From NCBI GenBank assembly GCA_022266195.1, contig WHVY01000003.1, positions 11,408,001 through 11,472,000 on the forward strand: a stretch of 64,000 nucleotides of DNA, written 5' to 3'. The notes beneath the pieces are model-generated. The model was not told where the DNA came from, searched no databases, and saw only the letters and a program-made list of their open reading frames with translations. This stretch comes from Tetranychus cinnabarinus (taxonomy: Eukaryota; Arthropoda; Arachnida; Trombidiformes; Tetranychidae). This document shows, one piece after another, positions 41,765 through 51,738 of the stretch; the first letter of the stretch is position 1, and each line of letters begins with the position of its first letter. The position numbers and the translations under genes were made by a program.

Positions 41765-43433
41765 ATGGCAATTTTCGGGGATATTGCTACTATTCGGACT
41801 TGTATTGAGCCATTCACATGTATATTTCCTTCTCTTACACCGTATGGACAGGATAAAATTATTTTCAGTGAAAGTAAACATCTTGCTGTACTCTATGATT
41901 TGAATACATGCTTACCAATTAAGTGTTGGACTTTCAGTGAACTAGACTCACTAGTTGCACCTCTAATTTATGACCATGTAAACGAAAAATTTGTTGCTGT
42001 TAAACAATTGAAAGTAGCTTTATATAAATGCGACTCTGAGGATGATCTTGTTCAAGTTAGGCTTGGTAAATCAATTCATTGCTTACTCGCCAGTCCTATC
42101 AAAGAGTCTTTAGTTCTATTTAAAAATGGGTTTGTTCGACCGTTGGGTTCAGTTATTGCCGAAAAGGGAAAATTTCCCGGAGATGGTATCATTCCAGAAA
42201 GCGAGGAAATAATAAAAACTACCATTAATCAATTTAATCCAGAATCATCTTGGGTTGCTCTATTAACAAAAACGCAGAATTGTTTCAATAAACTTTATAT
42301 GATCAAAGCAGATTTTATTAATGGACTGGGAAATTTTGATGCCAAGTACACAGTAAAACAGAATTACAAATGTTTAACAATGACAAAAAGTGGGAAACCT
42401 ATTGGTTTAACCGAAAATGGAAACATCCATCTTCTTGATATTGATGGCGACCAACTTCTGGTAAGTTTATCAACATTAACCATGCCAACAAACTATATTT
42501 CTTAATAATCTTATTCTCTCTTTTTCAATCTCACAGCTATCTCTACGTGATTCCATCACAATAAGTGCACTTTGTTTACCTGAGGAAGATACACTAGCCG
42601 TTGTTGTTCGAGAAGGGGAAACTTATTCATTGAAAATAGTTAATTTGAAATTTAAAGTTATCACTAGCCAATTACCTCTAGACATTGTACCTATACCTGA
42701 TTTTATATCCCAATCAAATGGAAAACTCTTCATCGCCAGCCCAAAAGCAATGTTGTGCATACAATATGAAATCAAGCCCGCTACTTTGGCTAGCGTCATG
42801 GGGAAAAATTTCGTTCCAAATAACAAAAGCTGTAAACAGCAGCCTTCTTCTGACCATATCTTTCTCGATTCATCGACAGATATCAAAATAACTACACTAT
42901 TAACTGATGGCATTACCTTGACTGAACTAAAGAAATTATTACCTAAACCTGATGAAATTTTATCAGAAAGGGCTATCTTTTCTGCTCTGGCAACTATTCT
43001 AAAAGCGAAATGTTTTTCGCCTCAAGATACTATGTGCAAAGAACTTTTAAATTCTATCATCTCTCGCCCATTCAATCATAACTTCATGGTTTCTGTTGTA
43101 AAATCAACTAATTTAAGTGCTGACCAATTTGTCCAAATTATCGACATCCTGATTGAAATGCTGCAAATAGATAATGGTTTTATAATTGATTGGTTAATCG
43201 TCATCTTGGACGCATGTTTAAAACTTCTGTTATTCACTAAAAGTGATGTTATCAAAAATACTCTTAAGAAATTGGACGACAAACTAATTATGATGGAAGA
43301 GTCGCTGGAAAAATGTCACGAAATATCCACACTATTGGATGATTTATTAACTTCTAAGACTAAATTATCTAATAACTCTATGTATAATGGTATAAAACAT
43401 GATAAATATTGTATCGAGGTTCTTGAGTTATAA
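41765..43433 (+). CDS. NOL11: NOL11-like nucleolar protein (U3/t-UTP complex)
   Basis: Two exons, 41765-42460 and 42537-43433 (TAA), phase 0, with a 76-base GT-AG intron, giving 530 residues. NOL11 belongs to the t-UTP subcomplex of the small-subunit processome and is needed in the nucleolus for pre-rRNA transcription and processing. Evidence is two shared stretches. The first is S-L-V-L-F-K-N-G-F-V-R-P-L, matching the L-V-L-F-K-E-G-A-V-R-G-L segment of vertebrate NOL11. The second is the extreme C terminus, a D-W...L-L-D-A-like helical segment followed by Y-C-I-E-V-L-E-L at the very end, matching the vertebrate Y-S-I-E-V-L-E-L-F ending. The N-terminal half reads as a degenerate beta-propeller. 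It is about 190 residues shorter than the human protein, mostly in the middle. Its 3' end converges on RPL21 with 174 bases between stops. Confidence 0.8.
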
Positions 43434-43607
43434 TATATTTTTTCCATGTACACTATTTAAACTTGTCTCTTTTTTCAATAACTCATATTTGATCATTGAC
43501 CAGACCCGAATGTAAAATACCGAATTTTTATAATGAAAATGAATTAGACGAAAAAAAGATAGCATTTCGAAATTAACAGTAAATTAATTTATTGGAACCA
43601 GTAAAAT

Positions 43608-44096
43608 TTAAGCAACCAGCTCATAAGGTAAAGGAGCTAAATTAACCGGTCGGTTTACTCGTGTTACTCTAATCAAATGTCCACCTCTTGGTGCAACGGG
43701 TTGTCTCTTAAGGTTTGGTTTATTAACCTTCTTTTCCTTTGCGAGTTTCTTGAGTTCTTCATTCTCCTTAACACGGGTGAGGAAATCTTGACGACACTTG
43801 GAGTGAGAAACGTGTTCAATCCTAATGTTAATCTTCTTGGGAATAACTCGGTTTCGGACTCGCTTGTTGACAATAACTCCAAGACCATGTTTGGTTACAT
43901 TGAAAACTCGGCCAGTTTTACCATGGTAAAATTTGAATGGCATACCTTTGTGGAAAGCACCATTACCTTTGATGTCAACAATATCCCCACGTTTGTAGAC
44001 TTTCAAGAAGGTTGAAAGATGCTCAACACCTCGCCTTCTGAATTTCCGAGCAAAAGTGTATCTGGTACCTCGCCGATAACCCTTAGTATTTGTCAT
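43608..44096 (-). CDS. RPL21: 60S ribosomal protein L21 (eL21)
   Basis: A single coding exon, ATG 44096-44094 to TAA 43610-43608, 162 residues (human 160). It is a structural protein of the cytosolic large subunit. The N terminus M-T-N-T-K-G-Y-R-R-G-T-R-Y is diagnostic, followed by Y-K-R-G-D-I-V-D-I-K-G, K-G-M-P-x-K-x-Y-H-G-K-T-G-R-V and V-x-N-K-R-V. R-I-E-H-V-x-H-S-K and L-P-Y-E-L-V-A at the C terminus complete the match. A splice acceptor (TTTTCAG) abuts the ATG, and a donor GTATGT lies at 44179-44174, so an 83-base intron sits in the 5' UTR and the first exon (from 44180 upstream) is noncoding. An AATAAA on the minus strand (43593-43588) is only ~15 bases past the stop, implying a very short 3' UTR. 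A shared ribosomal-gene motif lies at 44270-44280. Confidence 0.97.
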   Translation of the reverse strand: MTNTKGYRRGTRYTFARKFRRRGVEHLSTFLKVYKRGDIVDIKGNGAFHKGMPFKFYHGKTGRVFNVTKHGLGVIVNKRVRNRVIPKKINIRIEHVSHSKCRQDFLTRVKENEELKKLAKEKKVNKPNLKRQPVAPRGGHLIRVTRVNRPVNLAPLPYELVA

Positions 44097-44180
44097 CTGA
44101 AAACAAAGAATCAAAACAATTTAATATATAATTTGAACAGTTAACTAATAATAACACAAATTAAAACAAAAAAACATACC

Positions 44181-44976
44181 TTTGATTAAATCCAATTGAT
44201 GGAGTAACTACAATTAATAATACAATTACTGAAGAAACCAACTACTTAATATTTGTTGACTACTTTACAGGAAACGGAAAGAGCAAAAACATGGATATAA
44301 GGTAAAAGTACTTTTGCTCAACTATAGATGGCGCATAAACAAAAATCAAAGAGTAACAAGAGCTAGTTGTGGATCTCCCCTAAAGATGGTGCTCATGCAA
44401 GTGAGAAAAGAAACAGAAAATAAAGCTGGCAATAGCGTCACCTTTAGGGGAGATCCACAACTAGTCCCTTATCAGAATTTGAAACTGGCTTGTTTTGTGC
44501 GGGCTATAGAAGTCCGAAGTCAAGAATCTTAACTCAAGTTAGAAAATAAAATTTGACCTCTACCTTATCGTGCAGTCTCTTGTTACTCTTTGCAGAAATG
44601 CAACTTCAATTTTTGAATTTTCTGAACAATTCAGGTCCATGACAATAAGAAAATGTCGGGATAAATCCTAGTGAATAAATAAAGAGTAGACTTCTTTGAA
44701 GTAAAATAAAATATTGTAACTTAATTTGAACTATCTAATCCAAACGATTCCCTCTTTTTCAATTGACTAAATTTTAAGCCATAAATAAAATTAAATAAAA
44801 TGCAGTTTCTAAATGAAAGACTTTGAAGTTTCTTGCTCTCAAATCGGAATTATGGCAGAAGAAAGACACACAATTAATTTAATAACGCGAAAAATATGCA
44901 AATAAACATCTTGACAGAATGTACTTAGTTAAATTATTTACTTCAGAAGATTATACTTTTACAAAAAATGAAATCT
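44181..44976. other. RPL21 promoter and RPL7A 3' flank, with a foldback repeat
   Basis: Contains the noncoding first exon and promoter of RPL21, the foldback repeat at 44347-44592 and the 3' flank of RPL7A. A 72-codon open frame across the foldback (from about 44314) is best explained by the repeat itself and has no recognisable product. Confidence 0.6.
44347..44592. repeat. Interrupted foldback (inverted) repeat, MITE-like
   Basis: The continuous left arm 44347-44385 reads CAAAGAGTAACAAGAG (44347-44362) directly followed by a 23-base block (44363-44385). The 23-base block recurs exactly inverted at 44442-44464 and the 16-base block exactly inverted at 44577-44592. The two right-arm blocks are separated by 112 bases absent from the left arm. 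The inner loop is 56 bases. No clear target duplication was found, so membership of a transposon family is inferred only from the shape. Confidence 0.85.
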
Positions 44977-46081
44977 TCATTGAATTGTGATACCACCAGA
45001 TTGTTGTTGTTGAAGTTCTTTAGCCTTTGCTTTCTCAAGCTTGGCTTGTTTAGCTCGAGACCTAAAACTGAGAACACCACCACCCCATTGTTTTCTCATT
45101 TCTTCGTATCTATCGTTAAAGTTAGTCTTAATGGTTTCACAGAGTTTGGCCAAGTTATTCTAAAAAGGACAAAAAAGTTAAAAACAATTAAAATCAAGTC
45201 GAAAGATAGATTCATGTTAGCTATGGATCAAACTTACCTTATCCTCGGGATTGACATTTACAAGAGCACAACAAGCGATGCTCTTACGTCGGACAATGTA
45301 ACCCAATCGTGATCGTCCACCTTTAACGATGCAATAAGGAATACCCATCTTTCTGCAGAGGGTAGGAAGATGTAAAACAATTTCGATGGGGTCAACGTCA
45401 GCAGCAATTATAACCAAAGCAGCTTTCTTTTGTTCAACTAAAGAGGTAACCTTGTTGCAACCTAAAGTGTATAAAAAATTACAAAATTACATTAGATCAT
45501 ATGGACAACAAATAAGAATTAAATTAAGGTGAGAATGGATAAGACATACCAAATCGAACGGTTGGAGGTCGTTTTTGTGGAGTGACTTTCTTGCCAGCAG
45601 CCTTTTCTTTAGCGATAGCTCTCAACCTAAGTTTCTTAGCTCGCTTGTCTTCAGGTCGATACTTTTCCAACAAACGGAACAACTGAATAGCTGTTTGTTT
45701 ATCCAGATTACATGCTCTGAATTGGTTGACTGAAGGTGGAACCTTAATTCTCTGGTTAAGAATAGCACGTTTACGTTGGAGCAAGATATACCTTGGCCAT
45801 CGAACAAATCTTGTAAGATCACGTTTAGGTTGAATGTCCTGACCAATACCGAAATTCTTAGGTCTCTTTTGAATTAAAGGGTTCTTTTTCTTCTCTTTGA
45901 TAACTGGAACCACAGTTTTCTTGGGTTGAACAACAACCGGCGGAGGTGGTGGTGGAACCTTCTTCCTTCTAACAATTTTAATCTGTTAAATGGTGAAAAA
46001 ACACATTGATTAAACACACAAGTCAGGGCATAAAACATGGTTAACCAATCACTAATCAATAATTACCTTTTTAACAACCAT
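44977..46081 (-). CDS. RPL7A: 60S ribosomal protein L7a (eL8)
   Basis: Four minus-strand exons: 46081-46067 (ATG, only five codons), 45982-45550, 45461-45238 and 45159-44977 (TGA). Phases are 0, 1, 0 and introns 78-88 bases. The product is 284 residues (human 266). It is a large-subunit protein that binds kink-turn RNA through its L7Ae domain. Hallmarks are N-P-L-I-Q-K-R-P-K-N-F-G-I-G-Q-D, F-V-R-W-P-R-Y-I-x-L-Q-R-K, A-A-D-V-D-P-I-E-I-V, L-C-R-K-M-G-I-P-Y-C-I-V-K-G and N-D-R-Y-E-E. A Pro/Lys-rich N-terminal extension and a C-terminal tail ending in a short poly-Gln then Gly-Gly-Ile-Thr make it longer than vertebrate L7a. Introns of this gene often host snoRNAs in vertebrates; I saw no convincing C/D box pair in the intron 45983-46066. 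The CGGAAACGGAAA motif lies upstream at 46192-46207 (minus strand). Confidence 0.97.
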
Positions 46082-46720
46082 TTTGTATATTAATTAACTA
46101 AAACAATTAAATTGTAAACTAACAAATTTCCATGAAAGGAAGAAATGTGGAATTGAAAATATTGTCCCAACTAAAAACAGTTCACAATGTTCGTTTCCGT
46201 TTCCGTAAAGTAACTAGGGAGATACTGGAGCTCCCCCTGGTAAGGAATCACCGCCAAAACTGAAATTCACATTTTACATTACCTTACATTAAATATAGCA
46301 ATACATGATTAATCAAATGAAGTACAATCAATTAAAATTAATTGTTCAAATTGCCATAAAGACTCTTCGATTTAAAACTTAATAAATTAATGTAATTTTT
46401 ACACAACATCTAATAGAGAGAGCTTTCTTATCTGAATTTTAGAATCAAGTGACTACTATAAAGATATTTTTTTAGCTATAAGTTTAAAAAAGTAGTTTCA
46501 CGATTGTCTGATAATTAAAGAATGACAATAAAATGAATAAAAACAGATGGATTTTAATTGTAGGAATCAAATTTATTGACTATAGTTTTTAAATATATTG
46601 ATTGCAAATATATTGTGCTGAGTTTGCATTGAAATAGCATTAAATAGGTTTCTTTTCGCCATTATAACTTTAACTACATGGAAAAGGTGAAGATTGACTA
46701 ATTACAATATTTAATTTGAT
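46082..46720. other. RPL7A promoter and MRPS21 3' flank
   Basis: Both neighbours are on the minus strand. The tandem CGGAAACGGAAA motif (reverse complement of 46192-46207) lies about 110 bases upstream of the RPL7A ATG. The remainder is AT-rich with no recognised gene. Confidence 0.6.
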
Positions 46721-47098
46721 TTATGTTCGTCCAGGATACGGTTCAACTCGGTTCTTTCTCATGATGAAACTAATCTTTCTTGCCATGTCTTCTTCATAAA
46801 TAGCCTTACATCTCTCGAAATTGAATCTCCTTCTGGCAAGATAAGGTTTTTCATATCTTTGATTTCGTCTAAAATTTTCGAAACAGCCTTCACTGGCAAG
46901 AACTCTGAAATAAAACGAAAAATATGAATATTAAAATGAAATCTCGTTACATTCAACATAAATGTTAAAATAGATTTGATATTGATTAAGGTCAAAAAAT
47001 CAATTTAATGATTCTTACCTGTTCATAATCTTGAAAGCAGCTTCAATTTTACCATCTTTAACTAAAACAGTACGACCAAGAAACTTAATGTGCCTCAT
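46721..47098 (-). CDS. MRPS21: Mitochondrial ribosomal protein S21 (bS21m)
   Basis: Two exons, 47098-47019 (ATG) and 46904-46721 (TAA), joined in phase 2 by a 114-base GT-AG intron. The product is 87 residues, the same length as human MRPS21. It is a small mitoribosomal subunit protein. The N terminus M-R-H-I-K-F-L-G-R-T-V-L-V matches the family's H-L-K-F-I-A-R-T-V-M-V. Later come N-R-V-L then R-R-x-x-Y-E-K-P, R-R-R-x-x-F-E-R-C-K-x-I-Y, and M-A-R-K-I-S-F-I-M-R-K-N-R near the C terminus. It lies head to head with the TFB2M-like gene, with 165 bases between start codons. Confidence 0.95.
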
Positions 47099-47263
47099 AA
47101 TTAAACTATTTAATTAAAATGCAAAAATTAACACAAAAGTCATTGAGATGGTTACTAGAGTAACATGTGTTAAAGCAAAACATTTTACTTTACTGAAGCG
47201 CCATAAACAAACCCACAAACATGTGATAAACATTGTTATTCTTTACTATTGCTGACTTTATTT
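47099..47263. promoter_or_regulatory. Bidirectional promoter of MRPS21 and TFB2M-like gene
   Basis: Only 165 bases separate the divergent ATGs of two mitochondrial-expression genes, so the promoter must be shared or overlapping. Two ACATGTG words lie near 47163 and 47220. No TATA box stands out. No transcription start can be placed. Confidence 0.6.
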
Positions 47264-48646
47264 ATGTTTGTTAATAATAATTTATTTATGCTCGAATTTT
47301 CATCAGTCAAATTCATGAATTCAACTTCTAAGCTTTTGAGGTCTTGTTTCCCTGTTTATCATCATAATCTCCATCGTGCTTATTATGCCAATCGGAAAAA
47401 CAACAACAAACTTGTGATACCAGCTTCTTCTGAAAGGATTCACTTGGTTGACGCTGAGGTGATTAAATTTACAGTTGATTCGATTAGCTCTGATTGGTCC
47501 AAGGAGACAGCAATAGTAATCGATACATCACCAGGCCCTGGTCTGCTCCTTGAAGCCCTTCTCAAAGCTGGTGCTCCTAAAGTTAGAGGATTACTTCATG
47601 GTTCCAGTCCATACAAATCTGTTTTACAAGTGAGTTTGCTTGTTAACCTCTCAAATTGTAAACAATACTAATCGTTATTTCAATTTTACTCTTTTCTAGA
47701 CATTACAAGAAACTTATCCTGATAGATTGGAACTACGGAATTTTGATTTTCATAATTTTAGGAGCAATTTTAAAGAAAACAGTGGAATTGAAGGTTGCAA
47801 AAGAGTACTCGATTCTGCTCTGGAAACAGCTCCTGTTAACTGGACTGACGACCCTCCTCTAAAATTTATTTTAACTTTGACCCCTAGTACAGAGAGAAGA
47901 GTTCTTCGTCGATTAATTAGCGAGTTAACTTTACAAAGTGGCATCTATGCTTCTGGACGATCTCAGTTATTCGTTTTCCTTAGTGAGAAAGAATTTGGCT
48001 TTATGAAAACCAAAAAGGATGTTAGGCCGATTCATCATCAAGCCTCGCATATTTTGTATCAATCTTTTTTTCAAATTAATCACCTTGCAACATTCAATTT
48101 TGACTGTTTCTATCCTTCTGTAAATAATCAAAAAGTAAGTTCACAAGCGTAAAATGATCAAATCTCCTTTTCATTAATTTCATTCTCAACTTTCCCCAAA
48201 TAGACGAAAAATAGCAATTCTGAGAATGTACATTTGGTTTCTATACTACCTAAACTGGAGTTACCTGATTTAATATCAACCAAAGATTGGCCTGATTATT
48301 TTTATTTTGTGAAACAAACAATGGCTCGAAGGAGAAATCGAATCATTCCATTCATGGAGTAAGTTTGAGTCTATTATGTAATCCATTATACAATTTATTC
48401 ATTTTACTTTTCATCATGTTTTACAGAAAACTAGTCTCCGATTGTGGCCTTAAATTGATTAAGAATGGTATTACTGTACATAAGGCTTTCAAAGATTTGG
48501 AACCAGATGAATTCATCAAATTATTCGTCGAAATGAGGAGTTGGCCAGAGTTTGAAGTTTCAAATTTAGCAGAGGCTACTAAAGGATTTCTTACTGAGAA
48601 TGATCAATATTTACTACAACATGGATTTTCAATGAACAAAAAGTGA
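47264..48646 (+). CDS. TFB2M: Mitochondrial dimethyladenosine transferase / transcription factor B2-like
   Basis: Four exons: 47264-47629, 47700-48134, 48204-48358 and 48427-48646 (TGA), phases 0, 0, 2, introns 68-70 bases, 391 residues. Family members descend from KsgA rRNA adenine dimethyltransferases; TFB2M acts with mitochondrial RNA polymerase in promoter opening. The SAM-binding motif I reads S-P-G-P-G-L-L-L-E-A-L-L-K-A-G-A with G at about residue 91, like N-P-G-P-G-I-L in TFB2M. The acidic/post-motif regions are weakly conserved, and the usual N-L-P-Y catalytic motif is not evident where L-T-L-T-P-S-T-E occurs. The Arg/Ser/Asn-rich N terminus before it fits a mitochondrial targeting peptide. 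Start codons at 47264, 47288 or 47315 are all in frame; the first is used here. TFB1M is the alternative, but the degenerate motif IV favours TFB2M. Confidence 0.8.
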
Positions 48647-49888
48647 TTCAAATTGGTTAGAGCTTCATGAATTGGTCTTCAAATTCAAAAGCTAATAATT
48701 TTACAAGTCAGTTGAATAACATATGAAATTCTGATTTTTTAGCGTAGTCATGACCATAATCTCATATACAGATGCATTAAAATTATAATCACTTTGATCT
48801 GCCAAGATAAATTCATAATTAAAATCAATACTTAAATGGTATTAATCTAATTATCTTCTAATGTTATTTTTGAGATTAATCTAATAGCGAAAAATTTAAA
48901 GAAACTGAATTAAGTCAATCTGTTTTGATAAATTGAAAAATCAATGTGTTAATTTTTTAAAAAGCCTCATACTTAACCAGATGGAGCTACAAACAAATAA
49001 CATGAGTTTTCTGCTCAATGTTTACATCGTAAAAAGTGAATGAATCAAAAAGGATAGACTTGTAAATTTTAATTAAGCTTAATTACTGTTTTTTACTAGT
49101 CCATATAATTTATTTATTCAGCCCAATAAATCATGAACTGATTTAAAGTGTTGTGCCTTGAAATCATTTAACATCAATCTTCAAAATAACCGTGTTCTTA
49201 CTTGTGAAAATTTTTGCTTTCTCGTTTTCTAATCAATCTTAGTTTTTTCATGGTTTCAACTTGATTGTTATTTAATTGGTGTTGAACGTGTAAAATTTTA
49301 GCATAAACACAACAACAGTGTTTGACAAACCGATGAGAACTGCGGATGAATCAAGAATTGAATTAAAACCATTCTATTCGATTGCCCGTCAAACTAAAAG
49401 CTCAAGGTTTAGGTAAAGTATATAATACGACTTTCTTGCTTATTCTTATTGTCTTGAAATGAATTCGCACAAGGGGTTTCAAGTGTCCCTGGGAAGGTCT
49501 GAGAATGTCGCTTTTAGGTTCTTGCTGAACCCCTTCTTAATGGAGGTCGGGTAGTTAGAAATAAACTGGTCGATCATGGATTATGGTAAGAGAGATTGTA
49601 ACTTTATTGGTTACGATTGATACCTTACATGGTTGACTGAGTTGAAAATGACCCGAGACTAGCTCGTTTAAGCTCGATGTGCGAAGTGGTTAGACTAATA
49701 GTTTAACCATTACTCAATTCGGACTATTACATTTCAAGACATCACACTTTTTTTGAAGCGATGCATATTTGATTTTCAAATACAATTAAAATTGTTTTCT
49801 TTTCATTTTCAGGTTTCAATCAACTTCAATTTAGAAAATTTGAAATCTAATTTCAGTTTTCACGAGACTAATTTATTTGCTGATCGCA
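48647..49888. other. Spacer and probable 5' UTR region of the mitochondrial release factor gene
   Basis: The first half is AT-rich with no gene. At 49333-49412 there is a short open exon-like frame with donor GTAAAG at 49413. A good acceptor TTTTCAG ends at 49812, 76 bases before the release-factor ATG. Together they suggest a 400-base 5' UTR intron and an upstream open frame (see findings). The intron interior (49.44-49.74 kb) is less AT-rich than typical here and includes an 8-bp-stem hairpin (AAGGGGTT/AACCCCTT). Confidence 0.45.
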
Positions 49889-50980
49889 ATGATTTTTAAA
49901 AACTCCTTCAAAGTGATCTTGCCAATCTTCAAACGTTTTAATGCAACTTCATTGTTACGACGTTATTCGAACAAGCCAAATCTTCTTGAAATACCTATTC
50001 CTAAAGTACTGCTTTCAAAAGCAAATCTAGATCAAACGAATAGATTTGATGCATTGGTTGATGAGCTGAATCAACTTCATGAAATTATGAACGAAGCTGA
50101 TTCAAATTTGGAAAATTTGGTCAATGAAGATCTTCGTAAGCTAAGAGTCAAATTTTTGGACCTTCAAAATGACATCATTGATACTTTAACCAAAGATGAA
50201 TACAGCAATGTTAATGAGTGTTTCCTGGAAATCAAAGCAGGAGTTGGTGGTCAAGAGGCCATGTTATTTGCCGCTGAATTGTTACAAATTTATTTGAAGT
50301 ACATTAAATGGCATGGATGGATGATTGCAAGTGTTGAAGATGATTTGAGTGAACTGGGGGGATTGAAACACGCTGCATTAAGCATAAAAGGCTTTCAAGT
50401 ATTTACCTTTCTTCGTCATGAAGCTGGTGTTCATAGAATACAAAGAGTTCCCTCAACAGAAAGGAGTGGACGAATTCATACCTCGACTGCATCCGTTGGT
50501 ATTTTACCTCTTCGTAATTTAGGTAAAATTGACCTTAAAGATGCTGATTTGAAATTTGAAGCAACAACCTCTTCTGGTCCTGGTGGGCAACATGTCAATA
50601 GAACAGAAACTTGTGCTCGCGTTGTACATTTGCCAACAAACCTACAAGTCGTTTGTCAAGAAACAAGATCTTATTTGGAGAATAAGGAAAGAGCATTGCA
50701 ACGTTTAAAAAGCTTGCTTGCGCGACGAGAAAATGAGCTACATTATGCTAATTATCAAAAACTTAGACGAGAACAATATGGTGATTCTGGAAGGAGTGAA
50801 AAAATACGAACTTATAATATTGTTCAAGATAGAGTGACTGACCATAGGCTAAATGAAAATTTGTATCATATTAAAGATTTCATGAAAGGCGAACCTGAAA
50901 GGTTACACAGGATGATTGTTAAATTAGAAGATATAAGAAAACAATCTATTTTAAAGCGAGTACTTGTCGATTGTAAATAG
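49889..50980 (+). CDS. MTRF1L: Mitochondrial peptide chain release factor 1 (MTRF1L-type)
   Basis: One coding exon, ATG 49889 to TAG 50978-50980, 363 residues. It recognises UAA/UAG stop codons on mitoribosomes and triggers peptidyl-tRNA hydrolysis. The peptidyl-hydrolase loop S-G-P-G-G-Q-H-V-N has GGQ at residues 232-234. The stop-codon tripeptide has the class-I RF1 form P-S-T at 188-190 within R-V-P-S-T-E-R-S-G-R-I-H-T-S-T, without the insertion typical of vertebrate MTRF1, so it is of mtRF1a/MTRF1L type. G-R-S-E-K-I-R-T-Y-N and R-V-T-D-H-R follow. The N terminus is basic and hydrophobic, suitable for mitochondrial import. It converges on RPL12 with 141 bases between stops. Confidence 0.95.
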   Translation: MIFKNSFKVILPIFKRFNATSLLRRYSNKPNLLEIPIPKVLLSKANLDQTNRFDALVDELNQLHEIMNEADSNLENLVNEDLRKLRVKFLDLQNDIIDTLTKDEYSNVNECFLEIKAGVGGQEAMLFAAELLQIYLKYIKWHGWMIASVEDDLSELGGLKHAALSIKGFQVFTFLRHEAGVHRIQRVPSTERSGRIHTSTASVGILPLRNLGKIDLKDADLKFEATTSSGPGGQHVNRTETCARVVHLPTNLQVVCQETRSYLENKERALQRLKSLLARRENELHYANYQKLRREQYGDSGRSEKIRTYNIVQDRVTDHRLNENLYHIKDFMKGEPERLHRMIVKLEDIRKQSILKRVLVDCK

Positions 50981-51121
50981 TCGTAAATGGTTATAAAACT
51001 TATTAAAAGAGCAACTATCCAAAAGTAACAATATGAAACGAATATTTCACTTTTTTTACTCTTTTTTATTAATTTAGACATTTGAAAAACAGTCGGAAAC
51101 TATTCATGGAATCAACCAAAC

Positions 51122-51738
51122 TTATTCCAGTGGCACTTCCATTTCTTTGTTATCAATCTTTTCAATAAGAGTATGTGGATGCATTCCTTCTACAGAGCAA
51201 CCTACACTCTGACATGTACCAAGAATTTCTTTAACGGTTCCTTCCAATTGTTTAGCCATACTTCTGTTCCTCATGGCTCGTGCAATAGTCAAGATATCGT
51301 CAAAAGATAAATTACCGCTATGTTTCACATTTTTGACCTTTTTACGATCCCTGGGTGGTTCTTTAAGAGCACGAATAATTAAACTAGCAGCACTGGGTAC
51401 AACGTCAATAGTGGCTTGCCTGTTTTGAATGGTCAGTTTAACAGTAACTTTAAGTCCCTTCCATTCGGCGGTTGCTTTAGCAATATCGTCACCAACCTTT
51501 TTAGGTGATAAACCGAGAGGACCGATTTTTGGAGCAAGTGATGAGGTAGCTCCAACTTCACCTCCGACAGCTCGCAGGTAAACTGTTGGACAAGATCAAG
51601 ATAAAAAATGAAAAGGTTTAGTTGGAAGAAAGGTGTCATCATGAAGGAAATAAATATTAAAGAAACAATAGTCAGAGTACTTCAATAGTACTTATACATA
51701 CCGATTTTGATTTCTGATGGATCAACTTTTGGAGGCAT
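51122..51738 (-). CDS. RPL12: 60S ribosomal protein L12 (uL11)
   Basis: Two exons, 51738-51702 (ATG) and 51582-51122 (TAA), phase 1, intron 119 bases, 165 residues, identical in length to human RPL12. It sits at the base of the P stalk in the GTPase-associated centre. Visible are M-P-P-K-V-D-P-S-E-I, Y-L-R-A-V-G-G-E-V-G-A-T-S-S-L-A-P-K-I-G-P-L-G-L with the family's conserved Gly/Pro turn, P-S-A-A-S-L-I-I-R-A-L-K-E-P-P-R-D-R, H-S-G-N-L-S-F-D-D-I and C-Q-S-V-G-C-S-V. It is divergent from RPL17 across a 514-base region. An AACGGAAGAGGAA motif lies upstream at about 51820-51832. Confidence 0.97.

Noticed and set aside
43677..44015. 112-codon frame antisense to RPL21
   Set aside because: Shadow of the well-supported RPL21 coding sequence on the other strand.
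44314..44532. 72-codon open frame near RPL21
   Set aside because: Runs through both arms of the foldback repeat, so its openness is a by-product of the repeat.
45983..46066. Possible intronic snoRNA in RPL7A
   Set aside because: A CTGA box is present but no acceptable C box or terminal stem pairs with it.
49678..49735. tRNA-like GTGGTTAGAC and ATTCGGAC words
   Set aside because: The spacing and stems do not build a cloverleaf; at most a coincidence or very decayed tRNA copy.
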